Shown piece after piece: positions 1-7,472 of a DNA stretch of 44,784 nt. The stretch comes from a virus. Made by a program: the position numbers and the translations under genes. Every line of letters starts with the position of its first letter. The stretch's first letter is position 1. The stretch covers positions 1 to 44,784 of IMG/VR virus record IMGVR_UViG_3300030616_000005, one strand, 5' to 3'. Under the pieces are notes generated by a model, which made no database searches, was not told where the DNA came from, and saw only the letters and a program-made list of their open reading frames with translations.

Positions 1-127
1 AAACGACTACATTCACATCATATTATGGGGCGTAGGATACTTCAAACAAGATGGTATTTGCCAAATGGCATGTGTCTATGCTCTAGTTGTCATAAGTTTA
101 GCGTTAAGTTTTCCGCTCACGAAACAC
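1..127. repeat. 127-bp terminal direct repeat, left copy
   Basis: These 127 bases are identical to the last 127 bases of the window. The HNH nuclease reading frame runs continuously across the join, so the window is a circular map linearised inside a gene. A length of exactly 127 equals a k-mer size commonly used by short-read assemblers, which makes an assembly overlap more likely than a physical terminal repeat. Confidence 0.97.
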
Positions 128-261
128 CATTGCTATATGTTTTTTGGGTGCTAGAGAAAAGGGGTACAATGTGGCTTACGAAACTGATGAATAAATTTAA
201 AAAGAAAAAGAAATATTCGTTAGAAGACTATATCAAAATGTATAAAGGGTTAAATCGATAA
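1..261 (+). CDS. HNH endonuclease, 3' part (begins at 44553)
   Basis: This is the remainder of the HNH protein split by linearisation. The frame is open from base 1. It contains the LHSHHI motif and the second cysteine pair (CLCSSCH), followed by a basic, lysine-rich C-terminal tail. The stop is TAA at 259-261. An annotation of 25-261 alone as a 78-residue protein would be an artefact of the cut. Confidence 0.9.
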   Translation, partial: KRLHSHHIMGRRILQTRWYLPNGMCLCSSCHKFSVKFSAHETPLLYVFWVLEKRGTMWLTKLMNKFKKKKKYSLEDYIKMYKGLNR

Positions 262-320
262 AAATATGTGATAAATGCGGACATGTTATCGAGGGTCAAT
301 ATATACCACCGGGAGTATAA
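258..320 (+). CDS. possible 20-residue CxxC mini-protein with ATA start
   Basis: Between the HNH stop and the next gene an open frame reads I-K-I-C-D-K-C-G-H-V and ends in PPGV before TAA. This resembles the start of a zinc-ribbon protein. No ATG, GTG or TTG is in frame; the only plausible start is ATA at 258, with AAAGGG upstream. It is either a rare ATA-initiated peptide or a decayed remnant. I cannot decide between these from the sequence. Confidence 0.25.
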   Translation: MKICDKCGHVIEGQYIPPGV

Positions 321-321
321 A

Positions 322-603
322 ATGTCTGAAAAACAAGAAAAGATTAAGGGAATTATTTGTTATTACAAAAAGCTTAGGGGGTACGATAAGCTATCTCATT
401 GGGACAAATATCATTTTACAAGAAATTTAAGACCCACGAAAGCCCTACTAGAAATATTTAATGACGATGTTGAAAAAATACTTAAGTGCATAGATTGGGT
501 CGCTGATAAAATGAACAAAAATAACTTGAATTGGACGCTTGAAACGGTAATAAAATTTGAACCAGATTACACATTACAACATCAAAAGAGGGAAATATTT
601 TGA
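322..603 (+). CDS. hypothetical protein upstream of helicase
   Basis: Encodes 93 residues. I chose the ATG at 322 because GGGAG lies 8 bases upstream; the longer frame from 268 has no ribosome site. The protein is basic and rich in aromatic residues (ICYYKKLRGYDKLSHWDKYH), predicted mostly helical, with no motif I recognise. Its stop overlaps the TTG start of the helicase gene, so the two are translationally coupled. A helicase-loader or single-strand-binding accessory role would fit the position but is a guess. Confidence 0.7.
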   Translation: MSEKQEKIKGIICYYKKLRGYDKLSHWDKYHFTRNLRPTKALLEIFNDDVEKILKCIDWVADKMNKNNLNWTLETVIKFEPDYTLQHQKREIF

Positions 604-1424
604 ACAGTTTCGATGAACTTAATAATATAGAAAATGATCTCGAGCGAAAAGAAATAATATTATGTCAAAATAATATAATAAATCAATCCCAATTATTGGA
701 TCATGTAAAGAATAACTCTCGGGGTGAAGTTATACATTTAAGTGCCTATCCCACTTTAGATGATACTCTTAACGGGATTGAGACAGGCGAGGTTATTGTT
801 TTGGCGGGAGCTACGGGTAATGGCAAGACTACATTTGCACGCTCTTTGACACATTATTTTAGCGACATAAATAATCCACCGTTATGGTTTAGCCTTGAGA
901 TGACTCCATATAGACTATTAAATAGTTTCGGCGGACAAATACCTAAATTTTATGTTCCAAAGATAATTCCCAGGAACATTAATATTAATTGGATCGAAGA
1001 TCATATAATTGAAGCAAAAGAAAAATATGGTGTGCATATTGCTATTATAGACCATTTACATTATATCGTAGATTTCGCTGTAATTCGAAATAGTATATCA
1101 TTGGCTATTGGTGATACTATGAGACAACTAAAACTTATGGCGGAAAGACATAATATTATTATTATACTTATTGCGCATACCACAAAAGTTAGATTCGATA
1201 ATAAGCCCGATATATCTGATATAAGGGATTCGTCTTTTATCCAACAGGAGGCCGACACTGTTTTGATGATATGGAGAAAGGCAATATTTAATGATAACGA
1301 GTTCAAGGAATATACCAGTGACTGCAAGATAGGGGTGTTTAAAAACAGGCGGATAGGAACGCTAAAAACAATCAAAATGTACTACAATTATAACCTAGAG
1401 AGAATAGTCGAGGAGTCATGTTAG
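600..1424 (+). CDS. DnaB-like replicative helicase (RecA-core only)
   Basis: Encodes 274 residues from a TTG start overlapping the previous stop, with AGAGGG in front. Walker A is GATGNGKT at residues 70-77. Walker B is IAIID ending at D151, and a DnaB-type motif DIRDSSFIQQEADT follows at about 207-220. The protein is a hexameric-helicase ATPase core lacking the N-terminal domain of bacterial DnaB (about 450 residues). A CHC2 zinc protein follows at once, so a split T7 gp4-like primase/helicase arrangement is possible. It probably unwinds the phage fork for the host polymerase, since no phage polymerase is present. Confidence 0.9.
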   Translation: MNSFDELNNIENDLERKEIILCQNNIINQSQLLDHVKNNSRGEVIHLSAYPTLDDTLNGIETGEVIVLAGATGNGKTTFARSLTHYFSDINNPPLWFSLEMTPYRLLNSFGGQIPKFYVPKIIPRNININWIEDHIIEAKEKYGVHIAIIDHLHYIVDFAVIRNSISLAIGDTMRQLKLMAERHNIIIILIAHTTKVRFDNKPDISDIRDSSFIQQEADTVLMIWRKAIFNDNEFKEYTSDCKIGVFKNRRIGTLKTIKMYYNYNLERIVEESC

Positions 1425-1433
1425 GGGATGGGT

Positions 1434-2111
1434 ATGAATAACCTGGAAACACTTTCGAGAATATATTCAATAATACATAACCAACCCGGATGGTATATTA
1501 AGTGTACTAACAGTAAATTATTTTCCCATAACGATGTAAAGATATTAGAAGACATGGATAATTTTATGAGTTTTTACATTCCTAAACTAAAAAAAGAAAA
1601 TGATTTTAAGTGCGGTAAAAATATCAAAGATTTCGTATGTGAGTATAATCAGGGTGATCCCGACTGGGTTAAACGTCAAAGAATTCTGTTTCTTGATCAA
1701 GAATTGGGCAGGTTGGCAAAAAAATCAATAGAAATAGCTAATATAGTAATGGGTATAGATTCCAGTGTCAAAAAGCGTATGTTTTTAGCCTCTAGTAACC
1801 ATAGGGAATTATACATCAAATACAAGAGTTATCTTAAAGAATTACAGTATTTACAGTACGATAACACCAAACAACGTGTTACGGAGTGGGAAATAGATAG
1901 AGCGATGACTTATCCTATAGACAAGTTGCTAAATGTAAAAAGAGGTAAGGCGTTATGTGTTTTTCATAGCGAAAATAATCCTAGTATGGATTGTAGGGGT
2001 AATTTTTATTATTGTTACACTTGCGGTGCAACAGGTAATGTAATACAGTTATTTATGCATATGCATGGATTACAATTTGTCGATGCAGTAAAAATGTTAA
2101 ATAGAATATAG
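1434..2111 (+). CDS. CHC2 zinc-finger protein, primase-like
   Basis: Encodes 225 residues. The ATG at 1434 is preferred over 1428 because AGGGG is correctly spaced only for it. The C-terminal 57 residues form a CHC2 DnaG-type zinc domain: C175-x2-H178, then C194-x2-C197 within YYCYTCGATG. In DnaG this domain is N-terminal. Here 168 residues of unrecognised, lysine- and tyrosine-rich sequence precede it and no TOPRIM catalytic domain follows. It may recognise priming sites for a separate or host primase. It lies directly after the helicase gene in one operon. Confidence 0.8.
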   Translation: MNNLETLSRIYSIIHNQPGWYIKCTNSKLFSHNDVKILEDMDNFMSFYIPKLKKENDFKCGKNIKDFVCEYNQGDPDWVKRQRILFLDQELGRLAKKSIEIANIVMGIDSSVKKRMFLASSNHRELYIKYKSYLKELQYLQYDNTKQRVTEWEIDRAMTYPIDKLLNVKRGKALCVFHSENNPSMDCRGNFYYCYTCGATGNVIQLFMHMHGLQFVDAVKMLNRI

Positions 2112-2121
2112 GGGAGGTAGA

Positions 2122-2367
2122 ATGAAGGTAAACGCAATTGAGTGTTTAAATTGTGGCGACACTATTTTTTCAAGGGTTAGGCATGATATGCGGTATTGTT
2201 CGTGTGGTGAGGTGGCCATTGACGGCGGTTTTAACTATGTAAAAATGTCAGCAAAAGACCCAGGAAATTGTATTGTAAAAAAAATTAGTATCGGTCAAAG
2301 CAGAAAGGAGTTGGCTCAAGATTATAATTCCGGGTTAAATAAGTACGGGCTAATTAAAAAAGTTTAG
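2122..2367 (+). CDS. small zinc-ribbon protein, DUF7695-like
   Basis: Encodes 81 residues after a GGGGAGGT ribosome site. CLNC near residue 9 and C-S-C-G near residue 27 surround an RxRHDMR stretch, followed by DGGFNYVK. This arrangement (two cysteine pairs, RHD, DGG) is the small zinc-ribbon family often found in phage accessory modules. The exact family name is from memory. Function is unknown. It is co-directional with and close to its neighbours. Confidence 0.7.
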   Translation: MKVNAIECLNCGDTIFSRVRHDMRYCSCGEVAIDGGFNYVKMSAKDPGNCIVKKISIGQSRKELAQDYNSGLNKYGLIKKV

Positions 2368-2388
2368 GGGAGGTGATGAGGGTTATTT

Positions 2389-2940
2389 ATGAATAAGAAA
2401 TATCAGATAATATACGCAGACCCGCCCTGGCCTATAAAAAAGATGCCAAGGCAAGTAAGACCCAAACAGCTTGATATGCCATATAAAACAATGACGTTTA
2501 AAGATATATGTTCTTTGCCCATACAAGACATATCAGACGAAAATGAGTGTAATTTGTTCTTGTGGACGACACATAAATGGCTTCCGAAAGCTTTTTCTGT
2601 AATGGAATCTTGGGGATTTGGGTATAATTGCACTATAACATGGGATAAGGGGTATGGTTTTACTCCCTACTCTTTTATGTGGTCAAGTGAGTTTTTGCTG
2701 TATGGGCAATTAAAGAATAAATGGGTAAGACAACCAGGAATCGGAAAACATAAAACTGTTATTAAGCACAAACCAATAGGGCATAGCATAAAACCGCAAA
2801 TTTTCAGAGACACTATTAAATTATTTTGTGGAGATAAACCGGCAATAGAACTTTTCGCCAGACCCATAAGTCCGTTATTCCCAAAAACCCCAGGTTGGGA
2901 CGTATGGGGCAATGAGGTCGAGAGCGATATTGAACTATAG
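2389..2940 (+). CDS. MT-A70-family adenine N6-methyltransferase
   Basis: Encodes 183 residues. DPPW at residues 11-14 is the catalytic motif of MT-A70-type N6-adenine methyltransferases. The sequence around it (IIYADPPWP) and the later LFLWTTHKW and ELFARP segments match the family, where the last supplies part of the S-adenosylmethionine pocket. Phage members modify phage DNA and can protect it from host restriction. No partner restriction enzyme is present, so self-protection is the likeliest role. Confidence 0.92.
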   Translation: MNKKYQIIYADPPWPIKKMPRQVRPKQLDMPYKTMTFKDICSLPIQDISDENECNLFLWTTHKWLPKAFSVMESWGFGYNCTITWDKGYGFTPYSFMWSSEFLLYGQLKNKWVRQPGIGKHKTVIKHKPIGHSIKPQIFRDTIKLFCGDKPAIELFARPISPLFPKTPGWDVWGNEVESDIEL

Positions 2941-2948
2941 GAGGCAGG

Positions 2949-3305
2949 GTGAAAGTAATAAAAAACGCAGTAATTGAAAGTACTATGTTGGGAGTGGAAG
3001 ACCACGGGATTATGACCTGTTTTTTGAATTTGAATTATGGTGGAAGTGGTCAAGGTTTTGGTGGTTATGGGCTTGATGAACCCATCAAAAAAAATGGTAA
3101 ATTTATACGCAGACAAGGCTCTGCTTATGGTATGGAATTTATAAAACGCATTTTAGAAACACTGGAAGTTGAAACGTGGGAAAAATTAAAGGGTGAGAAA
3201 ATAAGGGTTGAAGCTGAAGAATGGGGGGAAATATATAAAATAGGGCATTATATAAAAGATAAATGGTTTGAACCAAAAAAAGATTTAAGTTATTTTTTTT
3301 TATAA
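2949..3305 (+). CDS. conserved phage protein, function unknown
   Basis: Encodes 118 residues from a GTG start preceded by GGAGGCAGG. The segments STMLGVEDHGIMTCFL, YGGSGQGFGGYGLD and YGMEFIKRILETLEV form a pattern I recognise from uncharacterised proteins in many tailed phages, with a C-terminal IGHYIKDKWF. No catalytic motif is visible. It is compact and probably globular. It lies in the replication/regulation operon and may be part of DNA metabolism, but that is only from context. Confidence 0.75.
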   Translation: MKVIKNAVIESTMLGVEDHGIMTCFLNLNYGGSGQGFGGYGLDEPIKKNGKFIRRQGSAYGMEFIKRILETLEVETWEKLKGEKIRVEAEEWGEIYKIGHYIKDKWFEPKKDLSYFFL

Positions 3306-3318
3306 AGAGGAGGATTAA

Positions 3319-3873
3319 ATGAATAAATTTAGAGAGATATTATTAAGTTGTAAAGTTGACTTAATTAATCCTAATGAGTGCTGTAGTAAAGATATGCTTG
3401 AAATATGTTTAAACCAAGCAGAATCCGAAATCAAGCAAGAGCTGGCGAGGGTGATTGAATCTGTATGTGCCGACAATTGTCATATATCGGGAGATAATAG
3501 AGAGGGTTGCGAGGATTGCTTAGTATATTTTATCAAAGAAAAGTTAGGTATAGGGGGGGTAAAAATGAATAAAGAAGAAATATTGCAAGAGTTTAGCAGA
3601 AGATTCTTAAAGAAAACAGGCGATTTAAAAAGTGGTTTTTATAATGATGTTAATTCTTATTCTGTCGTAGAATGGCTTTCATCTATATTAGACCAATACG
3701 AGCCGAAGCTGAACGAGGAGAAGGTATATAATTTAATAATAGAAAACACTCACGATAAATATGAACCAATGGAAGGAATAACTTGTTTTACATCATCACA
3801 AGATGGTCAAATAGATTACAAAAAATTAGCCAAGGCAATCTGCGAGAACGAAAAAGAATTGAGGGAGGAGTAA
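3319..3873 (+). CDS. two-module protein: cysteine cluster plus EEILQEF module
   Basis: Encodes 184 residues after GAGGAGG. Residues 1-80 carry a possible zinc site (C50, C54, C64, C67). Residues 83-184 begin MNKEEILQEF and contain a DQYEPK motif, both shared with the neighbouring gene at 4152, so the C-terminal half is a paralogue of that small protein. M83 (base 3565) has its own strong ribosome site (GGGGGGGT at 3553-3560), so the second module may also be made alone. Function is unknown. Confidence 0.7.
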   Translation: MNKFREILLSCKVDLINPNECCSKDMLEICLNQAESEIKQELARVIESVCADNCHISGDNREGCEDCLVYFIKEKLGIGGVKMNKEEILQEFSRRFLKKTGDLKSGFYNDVNSYSVVEWLSSILDQYEPKLNEEKVYNLIIENTHDKYEPMEGITCFTSSQDGQIDYKKLAKAICENEKELREE

Positions 3874-4143
3874 ATGAAAGTATTAATTTTATGTATTACG
3901 TATGTTTGGAGTGTAGGGTTTTTCGCAATTGATGGTAATAATATGGAATCAAGGGTAAATAATGAATTTCAAGTTGTAGCTTCCAGGGAAGATGCAGGGC
4001 GGATTGTGTATGAGCAGAAAATAGAAAATGAACATACAATTAATAATTATAATAATGCTAAATATGCATTGTATGAAATTAATATTACAAGCAATACAAT
4101 TAAAGAAGTTTCGATTCCTAAAGCTAAAATTATATTTGAATGA
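3874..4143 (+). CDS. hypothetical protein
   Basis: Encodes 89 residues; its ATG abuts the stop of the previous gene (GGAGGAGTAAATG). The N-terminus MKVLILCITYVWSVGFFAID is hydrophobic, but the remainder is polar with an NNYNNAKYALYEINI segment. Proteins of this shape (short beta-rich domain with YALYEIN) recur in phage accessory regions without known function. It may be a cytosolic beta-strand rather than a true signal peptide. Confidence 0.65.
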   Translation: MKVLILCITYVWSVGFFAIDGNNMESRVNNEFQVVASREDAGRIVYEQKIENEHTINNYNNAKYALYEINITSNTIKEVSIPKAKIIFE

Positions 4144-4151
4144 GGTAAACA

Positions 4152-4352
4152 ATGAAAAAGGAAGAAATATTGCAAGAGTTTGCGGGGAAGTTTAGAATGA
4201 AGTTTAATATTGGGGTAGTTCCTGACGATATGACTTATGCAGATATTATTGATTTTATTAAGTGGGCTTTAGACCAATACGAGCCTAAGCCTTTGGATGA
4301 GAAAATTATTTTAAAATTAAAAGAAATTGTAAGAAGGGGGAATAATGAGTAA
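4152..4352 (+). CDS. small EEILQEF-module protein
   Basis: Encodes 66 residues starting MKKEEILQEFAGKF and containing WALDQYEPKP. Both motifs occur in the C-terminal half of the protein encoded at 3319-3873, so the pair arose by duplication. No enzymatic motif is visible. The last codons overlap the start of the winged-helix gene by 8 bases, so its translation is coupled to the transcription regulators that follow. Confidence 0.7.
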   Translation: MKKEEILQEFAGKFRMKFNIGVVPDDMTYADIIDFIKWALDQYEPKPLDEKIILKLKEIVRRGNNE

Positions 4353-4644
4353 AAAACTTGCCGGACTAATAAAGATAGACCCGGAAAGGGTTTTGGTTGA
4401 ATTAGGCGGTAGACCCATACAACTAACTCCTAGCGAGTTTAGAATATTGGATTTACTTGTTTCAAATAAAGAAAAAGTTTTTTCCAGGGAAAGGATATTA
4501 GATTATTTATGGAAACAAGATAAGGCGGTAGTTGATAGAACCATTGATGTTCATATATCAAATTTAAGAAAAAAAATAGGGCATATGTCAAAATATATTA
4601 AAAATGTTAGGGGGTTTGGCTATAAAGCAAGTGATAGAATATAA
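4345..4644 (+). CDS. stand-alone OmpR/PhoB-type winged-helix DNA-binding protein
   Basis: Encodes 99 residues with AAGGGGG upstream. Only the effector domain of a response regulator is present: LTPSEFRILDLL at 27-38, FSRERILDYLW at 46-56, the recognition helix RTIDVHISNLRKKI at 65-78 and the wing VRGFGY at 88-93. There is no receiver domain, so it cannot be controlled by phosphorylation in the usual way. Family members bind tandem direct repeats and contact sigma factor to activate transcription. Its 3' end overlaps the sigma-factor gene by 41 bases. Candidate binding sites are the box pairs at 8087, 35023 and 35114. Confidence 0.92.
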   Translation: MSKKLAGLIKIDPERVLVELGGRPIQLTPSEFRILDLLVSNKEKVFSRERILDYLWKQDKAVVDRTIDVHISNLRKKIGHMSKYIKNVRGFGYKASDRI

Positions 4645-5074
4645 ACCACTAGTTATATCTATAGCAAAAAAATACGCTAATTGTGGTGTTGATTTTAACG
4701 ATTTAATACAAGACGGGTTAATTGGTGTATTGGAGGCTCAAAAACGTTTTGATAAATCAAGGAGAATTGAGTTTACTACGTATGCCTCATATTGGATTAA
4801 GAAATATATTTTAAATGCCATAAAAAATAATGTTGAGCAAAGTTTATGCAGTGTTAATTTTAATGATAATATTCAAAGCATTCCACGGGATATTTCAAAC
4901 GCTGATGTTGTTATTCCTGAAAATATACCTCAAATAGAGAGGGAAGTTATACATCTTTTTATAAATAAACGAAAGACATTGAGAGATATAGCTAGTGTCC
5001 TCAATACTAGAACAGAAAGGGTAAGGCAAATTAAAAATAAAGCTCTTAGAAGGATAAGGGCATTAAATAGGTAG
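4604..5074 (+). CDS. phage sigma-70-family sigma factor
   Basis: Encodes 156 residues. Residues 14-76 match sigma region 2, including DLIQDGLIGVLEAQKRFD and FTTYASYWIKKYI, the -10-melting segment. Residues 107-154 match region 4, with the helix-turn-helix TLRDIASVLN-TRTERVRQIKNKALRRIR that reads the -35 element. Regions 1.1 and 3 are missing and the linker is only about 30 residues, far shorter than RpoD or RpoS. The start is uncertain: ATG 4604 overlaps the previous gene, and GTG at 4631 is an alternative. It is the last gene of the rightward arm, suiting a middle/late transcription switch. Confidence 0.9.
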   Translation: MLGGLAIKQVIEYKPLVISIAKKYANCGVDFNDLIQDGLIGVLEAQKRFDKSRRIEFTTYASYWIKKYILNAIKNNVEQSLCSVNFNDNIQSIPRDISNADVVIPENIPQIEREVIHLFINKRKTLRDIASVLNTRTERVRQIKNKALRRIRALNR

Positions 5075-5078
5075 GTCA

Positions 5079-5477
5079 TCATACACCGCCATGTCTTTTA
5101 TTCTCACATTTATCACATAGGGTGCGTAACCACCCCCCACCCCGCAATTTACCTTTATTTCCACAATTCTCACACACCGTAGCAGATTTATCCTCATACC
5201 ACCCAATTAAATCAAATATTAAATCGCTTGTCGTACTTGCATAGAAACGCAATGTTCCATACTTTTCTTTTACCTGCACGACCTTAAATTCTTGTCTTAG
5301 ATCTGGGTACATATCTAGAATACGTGATATGTCTTTACATAAATTTTTTATGAGCTCGTACCAACCATCACCAGTATCTATGCCCCAACACATACATGTT
5401 TGAGTCGTTGGTAAACTCTTATCTCTAAACATGTAGTCGTATTTCTTATAAATTTGCTCTTGTAGCCCTTGTTTCAT
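5079..5477 (-). CDS. conserved phage protein with zinc-binding C-terminus
   Basis: Encodes 132 residues. It carries CWGIDTGDGWYELIKNLC, then VVQVKEKYGTLRFYAS and a C-terminal CENCGNKGKLRGGGWLRTLC-DKC zinc-type cluster. This three-part arrangement is one I recognise from uncharacterised proteins of many tailed phages. It is the last gene of the leftward arm and ends only 4 bases from the end of the convergent sigma-factor gene. Function is unknown. Confidence 0.75.
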   Translation of the reverse strand: MKQGLQEQIYKKYDYMFRDKSLPTTQTCMCWGIDTGDGWYELIKNLCKDISRILDMYPDLRQEFKVVQVKEKYGTLRFYASTTSDLIFDLIGWYEDKSATVCENCGNKGKLRGGGWLRTLCDKCENKRHGGV

Positions 5478-5478
5478 A

Positions 5479-5775
5479 TCATCTCCTTTTAGATCTTCTT
5501 TTATTTCCTCTTTTTCTTCTTTTTGTACACAATCTCATACCTAGAAGTTTTTTATATTTTATCCATTTCTTATCTACTATAGTTCTATTGCCATAGTCGC
5601 CGTTATTACATATTTGTGATGCTAATTTAACAACTTTACCTGTATCTTCAATTAACCATCCTACTTCTCTTACAAGAGCCAGGTTTTCTTTTCTAACTTC
5701 CTCTGGTTTAGCCCACTCAGAATCCCCGACCGCATCCTCCCACTCTATGTAATACAATGGTATTTTCTTTTTCAT
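5479..5775 (-). CDS. conserved small phage protein, function unknown
   Basis: Encodes 98 residues. YYIEWEDA at the start, VREVGWLIEDTGKVVKLASQ in the middle and a WIKYKK segment match a family of small phage proteins that I know only as hypothetical. The last 20 residues are a strongly basic tail (RRKRGNKRRSKRR) that could bind nucleic acid. The start overlaps the stop of the upstream gene by 4 bases. Confidence 0.7.
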   Translation of the reverse strand: MKKKIPLYYIEWEDAVGDSEWAKPEEVRKENLALVREVGWLIEDTGKVVKLASQICNNGDYGNRTIVDKKWIKYKKLLGMRLCTKRRKRGNKRRSKRR

Positions 5776-6026
5776 TTTTTTATCTCCAATTCTTTTATTC
5801 GCCTTTCTATTACGTGTCTACTTAACTTTAGTACGTCGCCAATAGATCTCACACTTTTATTTGGAAAATATTTCCTCAAAACCTCGTCTTGCCAAGGCTG
5901 AAAACAATACTTTCTCCCAGTTATTGCATTCGGTAGCGATTCAAGTTTTTTTACAATGTCTTCTGGGATTATAATTTCAGGCTTTTTGATTTTTGCGCTC
6001 TTACATCTGCTATATGAGCTTGCCAT
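5772..6026 (-). CDS. small helix-turn-helix protein
   Basis: Encodes 84 residues. Residues 44-80 contain WQDEVLRKYFPNKSVRSIGD and LSRHVIERRIKEL, a helix-turn-helix of the type used to scan for 'next motif' DNA, preceded by a charged N-terminal segment. The gene overlaps the 3' end of the phosphoesterase gene by 58 bases, which is unusually long, and no later start codon removes the overlap. It may be a regulator of the late arm, but no operator is visible next to it. Confidence 0.65.
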   Translation of the reverse strand: MASSYSRCKSAKIKKPEIIIPEDIVKKLESLPNAITGRKYCFQPWQDEVLRKYFPNKSVRSIGDVLKLSRHVIERRIKELEIKK

Positions 6027-6766
6027 ACATACCCCCCCTTATTATTTATATTAAAAGATAGTAGACCGAAATCAACATGCCCGCTACACCTTCTTGCCCC
6101 GTACTTCGATCCCATGGCTTGTAATGCTGGTGTTGTTATACCTAAAAACCTATCATTACCACAATATGTATAATAATGCACATGACTTCTTATAATTATA
6201 CTAGCCGTAGGTTGTTCTTTATGCTCTGCCCAGATGGTGTTCCATAGCCTTTCCTTAGCTATAGATGTATGTCTTGTGTGAGGTAACGATGAAGATGATA
6301 AATGGTGCTTGATATCAAACACCACACCATTAACATCTACCCACTCGTGCGATCCTATTTTTTCTGCTTTTACACCATCGGCTATGCTATTTTCCCAGTC
6401 TTCTAATGATCCCACATGATAGGCTGTTCCATACAAAACCACAACCTTAGTATTTTTAGATTTAGCATAATTTATAACTTCCATAGCCATTGTGCATTGT
6501 TCTTGCCTATTGGGTGTTATAAGCTCGGTTGATCCGGACATTTCACCCCTACCATCAATAAGATCACCATTACATATTAATACATCTATAGGTTTAAGTT
6601 CGTCTATAGTCTTACAGTAAAAATCCCAACATTGTTTTTGTATTTTGCCAAATTTATTTTTTTTAGCGGGACTATTTTTGTTTGATTTATATTGATATAA
6701 TGGCGGGGTTAGCCCTACGATATGCCCGCAATGAAAATCACTGACAATAACTACTTTTTTACCCAT
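5969..6766 (-). CDS. calcineurin-like metallophosphoesterase
   Basis: Encodes 265 residues. Metal-ligand motifs appear in family order: DFHCGH (D10, H12), NGDLID near residue 84, and IRSHVHYY near the C-terminus in place of GHxH. The usual GNHD is replaced by YGTAYHVG, a variant seen in phage proteins. The enzyme should be a di-metal phosphodiesterase or phosphatase acting on nucleic acid or nucleotides. It follows the amidase gene with an 8-base overlap. The substrate is unknown. Confidence 0.85.
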   Translation of the reverse strand: MGKKVVIVSDFHCGHIVGLTPPLYQYKSNKNSPAKKNKFGKIQKQCWDFYCKTIDELKPIDVLICNGDLIDGRGEMSGSTELITPNRQEQCTMAMEVINYAKSKNTKVVVLYGTAYHVGSLEDWENSIADGVKAEKIGSHEWVDVNGVVFDIKHHLSSSSLPHTRHTSIAKERLWNTIWAEHKEQPTASIIIRSHVHYYTYCGNDRFLGITTPALQAMGSKYGARRCSGHVDFGLLSFNINNKGGYVWQAHIADVRAQKSKSLKL

Positions 6767-7232
6767 TATAAACTCCTCTTATGTAGTTTTTAAATTTAGG
6801 GAAGTTGTATTTATTTCCAGGACAAGTCTTATCGGCGTACGCCCAATGTGGAAGTATATTTTCTATCTGAATATTAAACTTCCGCATTAATTCACGACAT
6901 AACGAAGCGAGTATGAAATATTGTTGATGAGAGGGTTCGTATAGGTCGTAATTCCCCACCAAACATACGCCAATAAAACTTCTATTTACTTTTGGTTCAT
7001 GTGCTCCTACAACAGATAGCGGTCGTCCAATTTCAATACGATAAACACCATTTACAATCTCTAGCACAAAGTGATACCCAATGTCTTTCCATCCCCTGAT
7101 ATTAATATGAAATTTTTTTATAGCCACACAGTCTAATAGCGTTCTGTCTTTTGTTTGAGAGTGATGTATTACTATACCTTTCCATTTTTTTATACCATCG
7201 TATTTTCTGATATACTCAAATACATTATCCAT
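6759..7232 (-). CDS. endolysin, N-acetylmuramoyl-L-alanine amidase (T7 lysozyme type)
   Basis: Encodes 157 residues, close to T7 lysozyme in length. Zinc ligands are H23 (GIVIHHSQT), H129 (LPHW) and C137 (DKTCPG), with Y53 in DIGYHF at the catalytic tyrosine position. VGAHEPKVNRSFIGVCLVGN is the conserved amidase_2 core. It cleaves the amide bond between N-acetylmuramic acid and L-alanine in peptidoglycan and releases progeny. It has no signal peptide, so it depends on a holin; holin-like genes lie directly upstream. Confidence 0.95.
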   Translation of the reverse strand: MDNVFEYIRKYDGIKKWKGIVIHHSQTKDRTLLDCVAIKKFHINIRGWKDIGYHFVLEIVNGVYRIEIGRPLSVVGAHEPKVNRSFIGVCLVGNYDLYEPSHQQYFILASLCRELMRKFNIQIENILPHWAYADKTCPGNKYNFPKFKNYIRGVYNG

Positions 7233-7239
7233 GAAACCT

Positions 7240-7464
7240 CTAGTTTAACATCGTATTTTCTACCTCGGTTTTCTTCTTCCCGTCTTGATAGGCTTGACCT
7301 ATAATTTGCGATCCGAATAATCCAGCTATCGCTGTAATAGCGGGTGTTATAAGGCTTTCTGGTATACCGGCTTTGTATAGTAATATTGTTACCACGGTTA
7401 TAGCTGCTCCACCGATCCATGCCGATCTTGCTTTCTTTGACTTCACTAAACTATTTGCTTTCAT
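7240..7464 (-). CDS. holin-like membrane protein
   Basis: Encodes 74 residues. Two hydrophobic segments, IGGAAITVVTILLYKAGI and LITPAITAIAGLFGSQII, are separated by a short polar turn, with basic N-terminal and charged C-terminal ends. This is the size and topology of a class II holin. The position immediately before the amidase gene supports a role in membrane permeabilisation at lysis. Another small membrane protein at 8134 could share or antagonise that role. Confidence 0.75.
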   Translation of the reverse strand: MKANSLVKSKKARSAWIGGAAITVVTILLYKAGIPESLITPAITAIAGLFGSQIIGQAYQDGKKKTEVENTMLN

Positions 7465-7472
7465 TACTCCCC

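Noticed and set aside
1-127. Physical direct terminal repeat as in T7-like phages
   Set aside because: The length equals a common assembler k-mer and it lies inside the HNH gene; an assembly overlap explains it better.
2667-3116. 149-residue minus-strand frame
   Set aside because: Antisense to the MT-A70 gene and its neighbour, both with clear motifs.
4345-5074. Winged-helix and sigma genes as one frameshifted protein
   Set aside because: Each has a complete domain of a different family, and overlapping starts are common throughout this genome.
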